This document shows positions 22,448-30,617 of a stretch of DNA of 64,000 bases, piece by piece (the first letter of the stretch is position 1; every line of letters begins with the position of its first letter). The stretch lies in assembly GCA_039028155.1 (NCBI GenBank), contig JBCCIS010000001.1:1-64000 (forward strand), given 5' to 3'. The position numbers and the translations under genes are program-made. The stretch is from Pseudomonadota bacterium (lineage in GTDB: Bacteria; Pseudomonadota; Alphaproteobacteria; SP197). The notes beneath the pieces were generated by a model that worked only from the letters and a program-made list of their open reading frames with translations, had not been told where the DNA came from and did no database searches.

Positions 22448-24942
22448 CGGGCATTCTCCAGTTCCAAGAGTTTGGCGAACGGTGATGCACGATCGGCGGC
22501 GGTTGGCCGGCGGCGACGGCGGGCGCGCCGTCCACCGGATGCCGCCGCGATCGTCAGACCGTCTTTGTCATCGATGACGTGGAAGTCGAGCGCCGCCATA
22601 ACGGCAGGAAACTGCTCGCGCGACGAGGCGGCAAGCGACATCAGGTCCGGCGTTACAGGGACCCGTCCCTTGCGCACAGCCTTGCGGGCCTGCGCCGCGA
22701 GCCGCTCAACCATGTCGACGCGCAGCGCGCGCGGGCCCAAGCGCTGATAGCCGATCGCGCCGTAGAAGGCAGCCGGCAGGCGCGGATCGGCGTCAATCGC
22801 CACCTCACCCTTGACCGGTACGCTGGGGATCTCGCCGTCACCTCCATGCGCCGCCCATAACAGCGCGCGCAGATCAAGATGCCGCGACGACATGAAGGGT
22901 TTGAGGTAGACCGCATGAAGACCCAGACGCACGCCAAGCCGCGCCAAACCCTGACGCGCGTCGCGATCCAGATCGCCGATCAGCGACGCGACGTCCGGCG
23001 TCGCGACGACACCCAGATTCTCGACCAACTGATAGATCAAGCCTCTGGCCGGTCCCTTCATATCGGCCTTGCGGATGCGCAACAGCGGCCGGCAGGTCTC
23101 CGCGATCCGGCGATCCAGCCAGTCGCGCAGGCGCGCGGCGATACGGTCTTTCAGCGCCTTGTCCAAGAACTCGCTGCGCAGAACCTCGATGCGCGGCTTC
23201 AGCACATCGCTTCCCGGTTCCAGGCGCGCGACGCGGGAACCCCGCCACAGCACGTATAGCCGCGCACCGGTTCCGAATGCCGCGTCGTCATCCGCCTCGC
23301 AGGTGGCGACGCGGCGCGCCATTTCTGGATGCAGGGCACGTCGCGCCGCTGTCCAAAGGGTGCGGCCGTCGCCGTGGCTCGCTGCCTTGTCGGCGACAAA
23401 CCGGAAACCCTCCAGGTGACCGACCTCCTCGCCCTCGACGGTCACCGCACCGTCGGCGGCGACATGGGAGGCGAGCGAACCGTCGCCTTTGAGCCGGCGC
23501 GCGATGGTCGCGGCGCGCCGGTCGACGAAACGTTGGGTCAGGCGGTCGTGCAGCGCGTCGGACAGCCGGTCCTCGATGGCACGGGTGCGTTCCTGCAATT
23601 CGCCGTGGTCGCCGACCCAGTCGCTGCGGTGCGCGACATATGTCCAGGTGCGGATGTGCGCGATGCGGTTCATCAGCGTATCGATGTCGCCATCGGTGCG
23701 GTCGATCCGCTCGACGCTGCGCGCCACCCAGTCGTCGGCCAGACGATGGCCGGGGCCCATCAGGCTGCGATAAATATGCGCCAACAGGCGAACATGATGG
23801 TCGGCCAGCACCTTGCGGAAGTCCGGGATCTGGCAGACCTCCCACAGCAGCCGGACCGCGTCGCGGTTGGTCGCAAGGTCGGCAATCGTCTTATCGTGGG
23901 CCAGCGCGGCAAGCGCCATATGGTCGTCGGCCTGTCGCGCCCGGATCAGGCCGCGATGCTCGGGCCGCGCTTCGAGACTGCGCAGCAGCCCCTTGATCGA
24001 ACGCATGTCCAGATCCGCGTTGCGCCACATGAAGGTCTTGAGATCGGGAAAGGTGTGGCTTTCGATCGCCTGGATATCGGCGTCGGGCAGTTCCTGTACG
24101 GCGCCGGTCAGGCCGAAGGTGCCGTCGTTCATGTGACGCCCGGCGCGCCCGGCAATCTGGGCCAGCTCGGCGGCCGTCAGGTGGCGCGGGCGGGCGCCGT
24201 CGAACTTCCGCGTCGCGGCGAAAGCGACGTGGCGCACATCCATGTTGAGGCCCATGCCGATGGCATCGGTCGCGACGATATAGTCGACCTCGCCGTCCTG
24301 ATACATGGCGACCTGGGCGTTGCGCGCGCGCGGGCTGAGCGCGCCCAGCACCACCGCGCAGCCGCCGCGCTGGCGGCGCATGGTCTCGGCGAGTTCGTAG
24401 ACGTCGGCGGCCGAGAACGCGACCACCGCGCTTCTGGGCGGCAGGCGGGTGAGCTTTTTGGCGCCGGCGAAACTGAGCTTCGAGAAGCGCGGTCTGACGA
24501 TGAACTCCGCGCCCGGCACCAGCTTCTTGATCAGCGGTCGGGCCGTCGCCGCGCCCATGACCATGGTCTCGTCGCGCCCGCGCGCCCTGAGCAGGCGATC
24601 GGTGAAGACATGACCGCGTTCGGGATCGGCAGCGAGTTGAATTTCGTCGATTGCCAGAAAAGCGACCGGCATATCAAGCGGCATCGATTCGGTGGTGCAG
24701 ACGTAATAGCGCGCCGTCTTCGGCACGATCCGCTCCTCGCCCGTGATCAAGGCGACACAGGCGCGGCCGCGCATAGCGACGATGCGGTCATAGATTTCGC
24801 GGGCGAGCAGACGCAAGGGGAGCCCGATCATCCCGGTGCGATGACCCAGCATGCGTTCGACGGCCAAATGTGTCTTGCCCGTGTTTGTCGGGCCCAGAAC
24901 AGCGGTCAAACGCGGGGGCTCAGGACGGAGCTCCATGGACAT
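22444..24942 (-). CDS. Superfamily 2 RNA helicase, Suv3/MgpS-like
   Basis: An 832-residue ATP-dependent helicase. Motif I is GPTNTGKTHLAVERM, motif II DEIQ (LAIDEIQLAADPERGHVF), motif III GAATARP, and motif VI IAGRAGRH. This set, with the Suv3-like GPTNSGKT variant and a long C-terminal region, identifies the alphaproteobacterial homologue of mitochondrial Suv3 that unwinds structured RNA. The C-terminus is basic (RRARRRRRPT). It heads an operon with the S4 gene. Upstream (24943-25157) lies 215 nt containing a palindromic repeat pair. Confidence 0.9.
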   Translation of the reverse strand: MSMELRPEPPRLTAVLGPTNTGKTHLAVERMLGHRTGMIGLPLRLLAREIYDRIVAMRGRACVALITGEERIVPKTARYYVCTTESMPLDMPVAFLAIDEIQLAADPERGHVFTDRLLRARGRDETMVMGAATARPLIKKLVPGAEFIVRPRFSKLSFAGAKKLTRLPPRSAVVAFSAADVYELAETMRRQRGGCAVVLGALSPRARNAQVAMYQDGEVDYIVATDAIGMGLNMDVRHVAFAATRKFDGARPRHLTAAELAQIAGRAGRHMNDGTFGLTGAVQELPDADIQAIESHTFPDLKTFMWRNADLDMRSIKGLLRSLEARPEHRGLIRARQADDHMALAALAHDKTIADLATNRDAVRLLWEVCQIPDFRKVLADHHVRLLAHIYRSLMGPGHRLADDWVARSVERIDRTDGDIDTLMNRIAHIRTWTYVAHRSDWVGDHGELQERTRAIEDRLSDALHDRLTQRFVDRRAATIARRLKGDGSLASHVAADGAVTVEGEEVGHLEGFRFVADKAASHGDGRTLWTAARRALHPEMARRVATCEADDDAAFGTGARLYVLWRGSRVARLEPGSDVLKPRIEVLRSEFLDKALKDRIAARLRDWLDRRIAETCRPLLRIRKADMKGPARGLIYQLVENLGVVATPDVASLIGDLDRDARQGLARLGVRLGLHAVYLKPFMSSRHLDLRALLWAAHGGDGEIPSVPVKGEVAIDADPRLPAAFYGAIGYQRLGPRALRVDMVERLAAQARKAVRKGRVPVTPDLMSLAASSREQFPAVMAALDFHVIDDKDGLTIAAASGGRRARRRRRPTAADRASPFAKLLELENAR

Positions 24943-25027
24943 AGGATCGTCACGGACTGTGACATTTGCAAGTCAAAGCACAACAAAATGTGTGCCCTGA
25001 TTCACGACCACCAGGGATGGTGGCTGC

Positions 25028-25134
25028 TAGAGCGGATCATGGTCAGGTGAATCCGCTCGCCATCCATGAATAGAGCGGATTCACCCGTCCTGAAGGAACC
25101 GCGAGGCGGTTCCATCGAAACAGGATCTGCTCTA
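25028..25134. repeat. Palindromic repeat pair, copy 5
   Basis: Unit 25028-25058 is a short palindrome, TAGAGCGGATCAT...ATCCGCTC. Unit 25071-25134 has ends TAGAGCGGAT/ATCTGCTCTA and inner arms AGGAACCGC/GCGGTTCC with a GAG loop. The core GGAACCG...CGGTTCC matches the second unit of copy 1 (7999-8063). It lies between the helicase start and a small membrane-protein gene. Confidence 0.85.
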
Positions 25135-25157
25135 GAGCAGGTCAGTTCAGGAACGAA

Positions 25158-25520
25158 TCAGTTTGAGACGAGATCCGGGCTTTGGCCGTGATGTCGGCGT
25201 TGCAGCCAGCCAGCCACGGCACCGCTGATCGCCATCGGCAGCGCCAGGACCAGGAAGAGCAACAGCGTCACCGGGAAAAGGCTGGAAATCGCGCCTGCGA
25301 AGACAAAGGTCATCAGGCACTGGCCAAGGGCGACGGCGAGGCCATAGGACCAGCCACGCTGGGGCCAGCGCCAGGCGAAGACCGCCGCCATGGCCATGCC
25401 GGCCGGCACGCCGGCCACGAAAAAAAAGCCTGTATCCAGCAGTTCCCGACCGCCGGCGAAGGGCGCAAGAACCGCGATGATCAGGCCGCCGCAGACAACG
25501 GCTAGGGAGAAAGGTGACAT
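25158..25520 (-). CDS. Small four-helix inner-membrane protein, unknown
   Basis: A 120-residue protein with four predicted membrane helices (about residues 5-25, 30-50, 60-82 and 85-108) and a short polar C-terminus rich in His and Gln (QRRHHGQSPDLVSN). I recognise no family. It ends 24 nt from a palindromic repeat and starts 115 nt from the divergent PqiA-like gene. Its hydrophobicity and unbroken frame support a real gene, but no function can be assigned. Confidence 0.65.
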   Translation of the reverse strand: MSPFSLAVVCGGLIIAVLAPFAGGRELLDTGFFFVAGVPAGMAMAAVFAWRWPQRGWSYGLAVALGQCLMTFVFAGAISSLFPVTLLLFLVLALPMAISGAVAGWLQRRHHGQSPDLVSN

Positions 25521-25635
25521 GCGCGGAAGTCTACGGGATTCAGCAATCCGGATCGGTGACTTCCGTCACGTTGGCGGTATTCACCCCGCCAAGATCGGCC
25601 TTGGCGCACGCCGCCCCCTGGCCTAAAGACGGGTC

Positions 25636-26121
25636 ATGACAGGCGTCAAACGCGACCCGGTGACCGGCCTGATGCTGCTCGCAGCCTTGGTTTTGCTGGG
25701 ATTCGGGCTGTTCATGCCGGCTGTGACGGTCGAAAAGTTCTATATCTTCGACAGCACCAAATCGATCGCCGGCAGCATCGAGGCCCTGTTCTCGGAGGGG
25801 CACGTCCTGCTCGGCATCATCGTCGCGGCCTTTTCCCTGGTCTTTCCGCTGGTCAAACTGATCCTGTCGTTCCGCATCTGGACCGCGTCGAACCCGGCCT
25901 CACCGGGGGTGCAGCGCGCCATCCGCTGGACCGTCATGCTGGGCAAGTGGTCGATGCTGGACGTCTTCATGGCCGCCCTGGTTGTCGCCATCCTGACGCT
26001 GGGCATGGTGGCCAGCGTCGAGGTCCATGTCGGCCTATACGTTTTCGGCGGCGCCATCGTGCTCGCCATGCTGGGGTCTCACCGCCTCGAATCGAGCCTG
26101 GCGAAGAAGGATGACGGCTAG
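25636..26121 (+). CDS. Paraquat-inducible protein A (PqiA)-like membrane protein
   Basis: A 161-residue protein with four membrane helices. FGLFMPAVTVEKFYIF near the N-terminus and GKWSMLDVFMAALVVAILTLG are hallmarks of the PqiA domain, an integral membrane partner of MCE-type lipid-transport proteins. It is shorter than E. coli PqiA, which has two such domains and zinc-ribbon motifs. No PqiB/MCE gene is adjacent. A perfect 24-bp inverted repeat begins 11 nt after its stop codon. Confidence 0.82.
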   Translation: MTGVKRDPVTGLMLLAALVLLGFGLFMPAVTVEKFYIFDSTKSIAGSIEALFSEGHVLLGIIVAAFSLVFPLVKLILSFRIWTASNPASPGVQRAIRWTVMLGKWSMLDVFMAALVVAILTLGMVASVEVHVGLYVFGGAIVLAMLGSHRLESSLAKKDDG

Positions 26122-26131
26122 CGCTGCACCA

Positions 26132-26194
26132 GCCCGCTCCCCCACCCGACCACCCCTAGGATGCTGCCATGGGTGGTCGGGTGGGGGAGCGGGC
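26132..26194. repeat. Perfect 24-bp inverted repeat with 15-nt loop
   Basis: Bases 26132-26155 (starting GCCCGCTCCCCCACCCGACC) are the exact reverse complement of 26171-26194. The stem is very GC-rich and lies between the pqiA-like stop and the htpG promoter. Neither strand has a following T-tract, so it is not a textbook terminator. A stem this perfect suggests recent origin or constraint, for instance as a strong transcription end, a small mobile repeat or a double-strand processing site. Confidence 0.8.
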
Positions 26195-26241
26195 CGGCAC
26201 CGGCAGCGACACACATGGCAAGGCGTCAGCCGAGCGCCTGC

Positions 26242-26270
26242 TTGACGCCGCCGACAGGTTTCTTACATAG
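26242..26270 (+). promoter_or_regulatory. Predicted htpG promoter
   Basis: CTTGAC (26242-26247) and TACATA (26265-26270) with a 17-base spacer, 35 nt before the htpG start. The CTTGA -35 fits both housekeeping sigma and alphaproteobacterial RpoH promoters, as expected for a heat-shock chaperone gene. AAGGAGA at about 26295 is the ribosome-binding site. Confidence 0.6.
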
Positions 26271-26305
26271 CGCTCAGCAACCGTACATTTTCTAAGGAGA
26301 ACCGC

Positions 26306-28213
26306 ATGGCAGATAGTGCTGCGGCCGAGCGCCACGACTTCCAGGCCGAAGTCGCTCGTGTCCTCGATATCGTCGTCAACTCGCTTTATTCGAAGCGCGA
26401 GATCTTTCTGCGTGAGCTGATCTCGAACGCGTCCGACGCCTGCGACAAGCTGCGCTATGAAGCCCAGTTGGATAGCGCGCTGCTGAAGGACAACCCCGAT
26501 CTCAAGATCACCATCGCGACCGACGAGAAGGCGAAGACGCTGAGCGTGACCGACAACGGTATCGGCATGTCGCGCCAGGAGCTCATCGACAATCTCGGCA
26601 CCATCGCCGGTTCCGGCACCGCCAAGTTCGCGGCCTCGCTGGCCGAAGCCGAGAAGGACAAGGCCAAGAAAGAGAAGTCGGACGTCAACCTGATCGGCCA
26701 GTTCGGCGTCGGCTTCTATGCCGCATTCATGGTCGCCGACAAAGTCGTCGTGACGAGCCGCCACGCGAGCGCCGACGAAGCCTGGCAGTGGACGTCGGAC
26801 GGCCACGGCAGCTTCGAGGTCGAGGCCGTGCCCGCCGACACGCCGCGCGGCACGACGATCGAACTTCACCTGAAAAAGGACGCCAAGGAGTTCGCCGACG
26901 CCAGTCGCGTGCGCCACATCGTCACGACCTATTCCGACCACATCGGCCTGCCGGTCTGGCTGCATGCGGGCGACAAGTCCGAGCAGATCAACGAGGCGGC
27001 GGCGCTCTGGACGCGACCCAAGAAGGACATCACCGAGGACCAGTACAAAGAGTTCTATCGCCATGTCGGCCATGCCTTCGACGAGCCGTGGCTGACCCTG
27101 CACAACCGCGTCGAAGGCGTCATCGCCTATACCAGCCTGCTCTTCATTCCTGAGCGCCCGCCCTTCGACCTGTTCGATCCGGCACGCCGCCACGGCGTCA
27201 AACTCTACGTCCACAAGGTCTTCATCACCGACGAGTGCGAGGGCCTGGTGCCGCCCTGGCTGCGCTTCCTCAAAGGCGTCGTCGACTCAGAAGACCTGCC
27301 GCTCAACGTCAGCCGCGAGATGCTTCAGGCAAGCCCCGTGGTCGCGAAGATCGGCAAGGGCCTGGTCAAACGCGTCCTCGGCGAACTGCAGAAGAAAGCC
27401 GACAAGGCGCCCGACGACTATGTCGCGTTCTGGGAAGCCTTCGGCCAGGTCCTGAAGGAAGGCGTCTACGAAGACCCCGACCAGCGCGATACGCTCTTGA
27501 AGCTCGCGCGCTTCCGCTCGACCGCGGTCGAAGGCTGGACCAGCCTCGCCGACTACGTCGAGCGCATGAAGGACGGTCAGACACAGATCTTCACCATCAC
27601 CGGCGATGACCCGGCCAGCCTCAAAGCCAGCCCACAGATCGAGGCGTTCCGCGCCCGCGATGTCGAAGTGCTGCTGCTGACCGATCCCGTCGACGAGTTC
27701 TGGCCGATGTCGGCGACCGAGTTCGACGGCAAGCCCTTCACCAGCGCGACCCGCGGCGACATCGATCTCGACGCCATCGCCGGCACGAAGACCGACGAGG
27801 CCGACGACGACAAGAAAGACGAGACGCCGTCCGGCGATCTGGGCGCTCTGATCGCCATGGTCAAGCTGGCGCTTGGCGACAAAGTGAAGGACGTGCGCGA
27901 ATCAAAGCGCCTGACCGACAGCGCCTGCTGTTTGGTCGCCGATGAAGGCGATCTGGACATGCGGCTTCAGAAGATGCTGCAGGCCGCCGGACAGGCTCCG
28001 GGCGATGCCGCGCGCATCCTGGAGATCAACGCGAAACACCGGCTGATCCGCGCCATGGCGGATAAGGCACGCCAGGATGGCAGTTCAAAAGACGTCGAGG
28101 AAATGGCGTTTCTGCTGCTCGATCAGGCCCGCATCATCGAGGGCGAACAACCGCTTGACGGCGCCGCCTTCGCCAAACGCATGGCCGACACCATGGCACG
28201 CGCCTTGGGTTAG
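26306..28213 (+). CDS. htpG: Chaperone HtpG (bacterial Hsp90)
   Basis: A 635-residue dimeric ATP-dependent chaperone of normal family length. The GHKL ATPase domain shows YSKREIFLRELISNASDACDKL, here quoted in part, the ADP-binding VTDNGIGMS and GTIAGSGTAKF motifs, and GQFGVGFYAAFM. The middle domain has LPLNVSREMLQ with the catalytic Arg. An acidic Lys/Asp linker (TDEADDDKKDETPS) precedes the dimerisation domain. AAGGAGA stands upstream of the ATG. It is a single-gene unit behind its own promoter. Confidence 0.97.
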   Translation: MADSAAAERHDFQAEVARVLDIVVNSLYSKREIFLRELISNASDACDKLRYEAQLDSALLKDNPDLKITIATDEKAKTLSVTDNGIGMSRQELIDNLGTIAGSGTAKFAASLAEAEKDKAKKEKSDVNLIGQFGVGFYAAFMVADKVVVTSRHASADEAWQWTSDGHGSFEVEAVPADTPRGTTIELHLKKDAKEFADASRVRHIVTTYSDHIGLPVWLHAGDKSEQINEAAALWTRPKKDITEDQYKEFYRHVGHAFDEPWLTLHNRVEGVIAYTSLLFIPERPPFDLFDPARRHGVKLYVHKVFITDECEGLVPPWLRFLKGVVDSEDLPLNVSREMLQASPVVAKIGKGLVKRVLGELQKKADKAPDDYVAFWEAFGQVLKEGVYEDPDQRDTLLKLARFRSTAVEGWTSLADYVERMKDGQTQIFTITGDDPASLKASPQIEAFRARDVEVLLLTDPVDEFWPMSATEFDGKPFTSATRGDIDLDAIAGTKTDEADDDKKDETPSGDLGALIAMVKLALGDKVKDVRESKRLTDSACCLVADEGDLDMRLQKMLQAAGQAPGDAARILEINAKHRLIRAMADKARQDGSSKDVEEMAFLLLDQARIIEGEQPLDGAAFAKRMADTMARALG

Positions 28214-28274
28214 GTCTGGGGCCCGGCACTGGTAAACGTGCCGAATTAGGACAAGAACAACGCCGAAATGGCAA

Positions 28275-28309
28275 TTTTCCACAGATTTTCCGGGATTTTC
28301 GCCAATTTT
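28275..28309. other. Phased A/T-tracts (predicted intrinsic bend)
   Basis: Four runs of TTTT begin at 28275, 28286, 28296 and 28306, each preceded by one or two A. The spacing of 11, 10 and 10 bases matches the helical repeat, the classic arrangement for intrinsically curved DNA. They lie in the 178 nt gap after htpG, 83 nt before the histone H1-like start. Confidence 0.6.
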
Positions 28310-28391
28310 GCTTATGGAACGGCGCAGTTTGGCCGTACTTCTGCCCTTGCATGGGGTTGTATCCATGAACCGCAGGAGGGGAATTGAAGCA

Positions 28392-28565
28392 ATGAGCAAG
28401 TTTGAGGAAGTCCGCGATCTGGTCGCCAGCCTGGAAGCCGATTTCGAGGCGTTCTACGAGAAAGGCAACAAGGCCGCCGGCGTGCGCGTGCGCAAGGGCA
28501 TGCAGGATCTGAAGGCGATGGCGCAGGATATTCGCGTCGACGTCCAGACACGCAAGAACGCCTGA
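28392..28565 (+). CDS. Histone H1-like (Hc1-type) small nucleoid protein
   Basis: A 57-residue protein (MSKFEEVRDLVASLEADFEA opening, then FYEKGNKAAGVRVRKGMQDL and DIRVDVQTRKNA) that matches the helical N-terminal domain of chlamydial Hc1-like histone H1 proteins. These bind and compact DNA; this one lacks the long Lys/Ala-rich tail. An in-frame start 28 codons earlier exists, but GGAGGGG upstream of the ATG at 28392 and the family N-terminus support the short form. The 231 nt that follow (28566-28796) hold nothing recognisable. Confidence 0.8.
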   Translation: MSKFEEVRDLVASLEADFEAFYEKGNKAAGVRVRKGMQDLKAMAQDIRVDVQTRKNA

Positions 28566-28796
28566 TCGCCGCTGGGGCTTCGTGTCGACCGGCGGCCGTA
28601 TCATCCGGCGCCGGCTTCGGCACAGTTCGCCCGACGGCGGATGATATTGTTTTAGGTTCACCGGCGCTGTTCGCGGCGCCTCATTAACAGTCGCGAAGGT
28701 GCGCGGCGATGGCTGCGCCCGCGAGACATTTCTGTATGTTCCGACTTCTTGGTCCGGTTACTGGCGCGGCATTGAAACCGTGCTAGCGTCGCCGCC

Positions 28797-29675
28797 ATGG
28801 CGGCATTCACCATCAAGCCAGCGGCCGCAACCTTCGGTGCGACGATCGAGGGGCTCGACGTGCGCGACCTGGATGATGAGAGCGAGGCGACCGTCTTGCA
28901 GGTGATGGACGCGTACCGCGTGCTTGTCTTTCGCGATCAACGCCTGACACCGGACGATCAGAAGCGTTTTTCAGAACGGTTCGGGCCGTTGGTTCAGGTT
29001 CCCTACGTCAAACCGCTGGTCGACCATCCGGAGGTCATCGCGGTCTTGAAAGAGGCCGACGAGATCAATGTCTCGACCTTCGGCAGCTGGTGGCATTCAG
29101 ACTTCAGCTATCTGGAAGAGCCGCCGACCTATTCGATTCTGCACGCGCTGGAACTTCCGCCCGTCGGCGGTGACACGCTGTTCGCCGACATGATTGGCGC
29201 CTGCGACGCCCTCTCGCCCAGCCTGCGCGACACGCTTGCCGGGCTCAAGGTTATGCATAGCGGCCACATCTACGGTGCCAAGCTTGCCGATACCGGTGAC
29301 CAAGGGCGCATGCGAAGCGTCGAGGTGGCGACCGGCGATCCTGACGCCGATGTCGAGCGCGCGCATCCCATGCTGCGCTATCACGAGCCCACCGGGCGGC
29401 GCGCGTTGTTCGCCAATCCCACTTACACGACCCGCTTTGCCGGCATGACGCCTGACGAGAGCAAAGGCCTGTTGGACTACCTTTATGCTCACGCGACGCA
29501 GCCGCGCTTCACGTGGCGCCAGGTCTGGCAGCCCGGCGATCTTGTGATGTGGGACAATCGCGCGGTCCTGCACCTGGCCGTCAACGACTATGACGGTTAC
29601 CGGCGGCTGCTACATCGCACGACAGCTGGATCGGAGATCCCGGTTGGCGCACCGGACCAACAAGGAATGGCATGA
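28797..29675 (+). CDS. TauD/TfdA-family Fe(II)/2-oxoglutarate dioxygenase
   Basis: A 292-residue non-heme iron enzyme. WWHSDFSYLEEPP contains the His-x-Asp iron ligands, VLHLAVNDYDGYRRLLHRTT contains the distal His and the Arg that holds 2-oxoglutarate, and GGDTLFADM is typical of the TauD group. Relatives oxidise taurine, 2,4-D, alkylsulfates or carnitine; the substrate here is open. It overlaps the following esterase gene by 4 nt, so the dioxygenase product may be that enzyme's substrate. Confidence 0.88.
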   Translation: MAAFTIKPAAATFGATIEGLDVRDLDDESEATVLQVMDAYRVLVFRDQRLTPDDQKRFSERFGPLVQVPYVKPLVDHPEVIAVLKEADEINVSTFGSWWHSDFSYLEEPPTYSILHALELPPVGGDTLFADMIGACDALSPSLRDTLAGLKVMHSGHIYGAKLADTGDQGRMRSVEVATGDPDADVERAHPMLRYHEPTGRRALFANPTYTTRFAGMTPDESKGLLDYLYAHATQPRFTWRQVWQPGDLVMWDNRAVLHLAVNDYDGYRRLLHRTTAGSEIPVGAPDQQGMA

Positions 29676-30616
29676 GCACACGACATCTTCTCGATCCCGA
29701 ATTGCTCGCGTTGGTCGACGGCTTTCCCGACCTGTCGTTCGGGCCGGACGACATTTTGAAGACGCGCGCGCTGTTGAACGACGCGATGGCGAAACAGGCG
29801 CCACTGCCCGCGGGCGTCGCGCGAGAGGAACGGTGGATCCCGGGCTTGGACGGCGAGCCCGACGTGCGGTGTCTGGTCTACCGGCACGACGCGACACCGG
29901 ACGGCGCGCCCGCCTACCTGCACATGCATGGCGGTGGTTATGTCTCCGGCTCGCCGGATGGTGTTGAACCGCGCAACGCGCGGATCGCGGCCGAATGCGG
30001 CTGCCTCGTCGTCTCGGTCGACTACCGGCTGGCGCCCGAGCACCCGTTCCCGGCGGCGCGCGACGATGCCTATGCCGTGTTGGCCTGGCTCCATAATGAC
30101 ACCGCGGCGCTGCGCATTGATCCCGCGCGCATCGGCGTCGGTGGCGAGAGCGCCGGCGGCGGCCTGGCGGCATGCCTTGCGCTGACGGCACGCGACCAGG
30201 GCGACTATCCAATCGCCCTCCAGGTCCTGGTCAACGCCATGCTGGACGAACGCAGCGGCGGTCCGGATGCCCCCGGTGATCCGCTTCTCGGCGAGTACAT
30301 CTGGAGGCGCCAGGACAACCAGGACGCCTGGGCGGCCTATCTGGGCGGCGCGCCCGCCGTGGCGCCGGCCGTGCCGGCGCGGGCCGAAGACTTGGCCGGG
30401 TTGCCGCCGACCTGGGTATCGACCGCCGCGCTCGACCTCTTTCTCGACGAAGACATCGCTTATGCGCGGCGCCTGTTGGCGGCCGGGGTGAAGACCGAAA
30501 TGCGGGTCTATCCCGCCGCCTGTCACAGCTACTCGCTGGCCCGCGAGTCCGCCGTCGCCAGACGTTTCGAAAACGACTACCTCGATGCGATCAGGCGCGG
30601 GCTCGGTACGGTCTGA
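29672..30616 (+). CDS. Alpha/beta hydrolase, hormone-sensitive-lipase (Aes) family
   Basis: A 314-residue esterase. HMHGGGYVSGSPDG is the oxyanion-hole motif of the HSL family, GGESAGGGLAACLAL holds the nucleophilic Ser, STAALDLFLDEDIAYARRLL the Asp, and CHSYSL near the C-terminus the His. It is likely cytoplasmic, since no signal peptide is seen. It is translationally coupled to the dioxygenase upstream (ATGA overlap) and followed by an M20 hydrolase one nucleotide later, making a three-gene catabolic operon. Confidence 0.88.
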   Translation: MSTRHLLDPELLALVDGFPDLSFGPDDILKTRALLNDAMAKQAPLPAGVAREERWIPGLDGEPDVRCLVYRHDATPDGAPAYLHMHGGGYVSGSPDGVEPRNARIAAECGCLVVSVDYRLAPEHPFPAARDDAYAVLAWLHNDTAALRIDPARIGVGGESAGGGLAACLALTARDQGDYPIALQVLVNAMLDERSGGPDAPGDPLLGEYIWRRQDNQDAWAAYLGGAPAVAPAVPARAEDLAGLPPTWVSTAALDLFLDEDIAYARRLLAAGVKTEMRVYPAACHSYSLARESAVARRFENDYLDAIRRGLGTV

Positions 30617-30617
30617 G

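Noticed and set aside
23329-25050. A 573-codon open frame on the plus strand opposite the helicase
   Set aside because: It is antisense to a strongly supported helicase gene in a GC-rich region where long shadow frames are common. It has no domain and no ribosome-binding site.
7927-25134. CRISPR array suggested by several repeated units
   Set aside because: The units are palindromic, kilobases apart, of differing length and without regular spacers; no cas gene is present.
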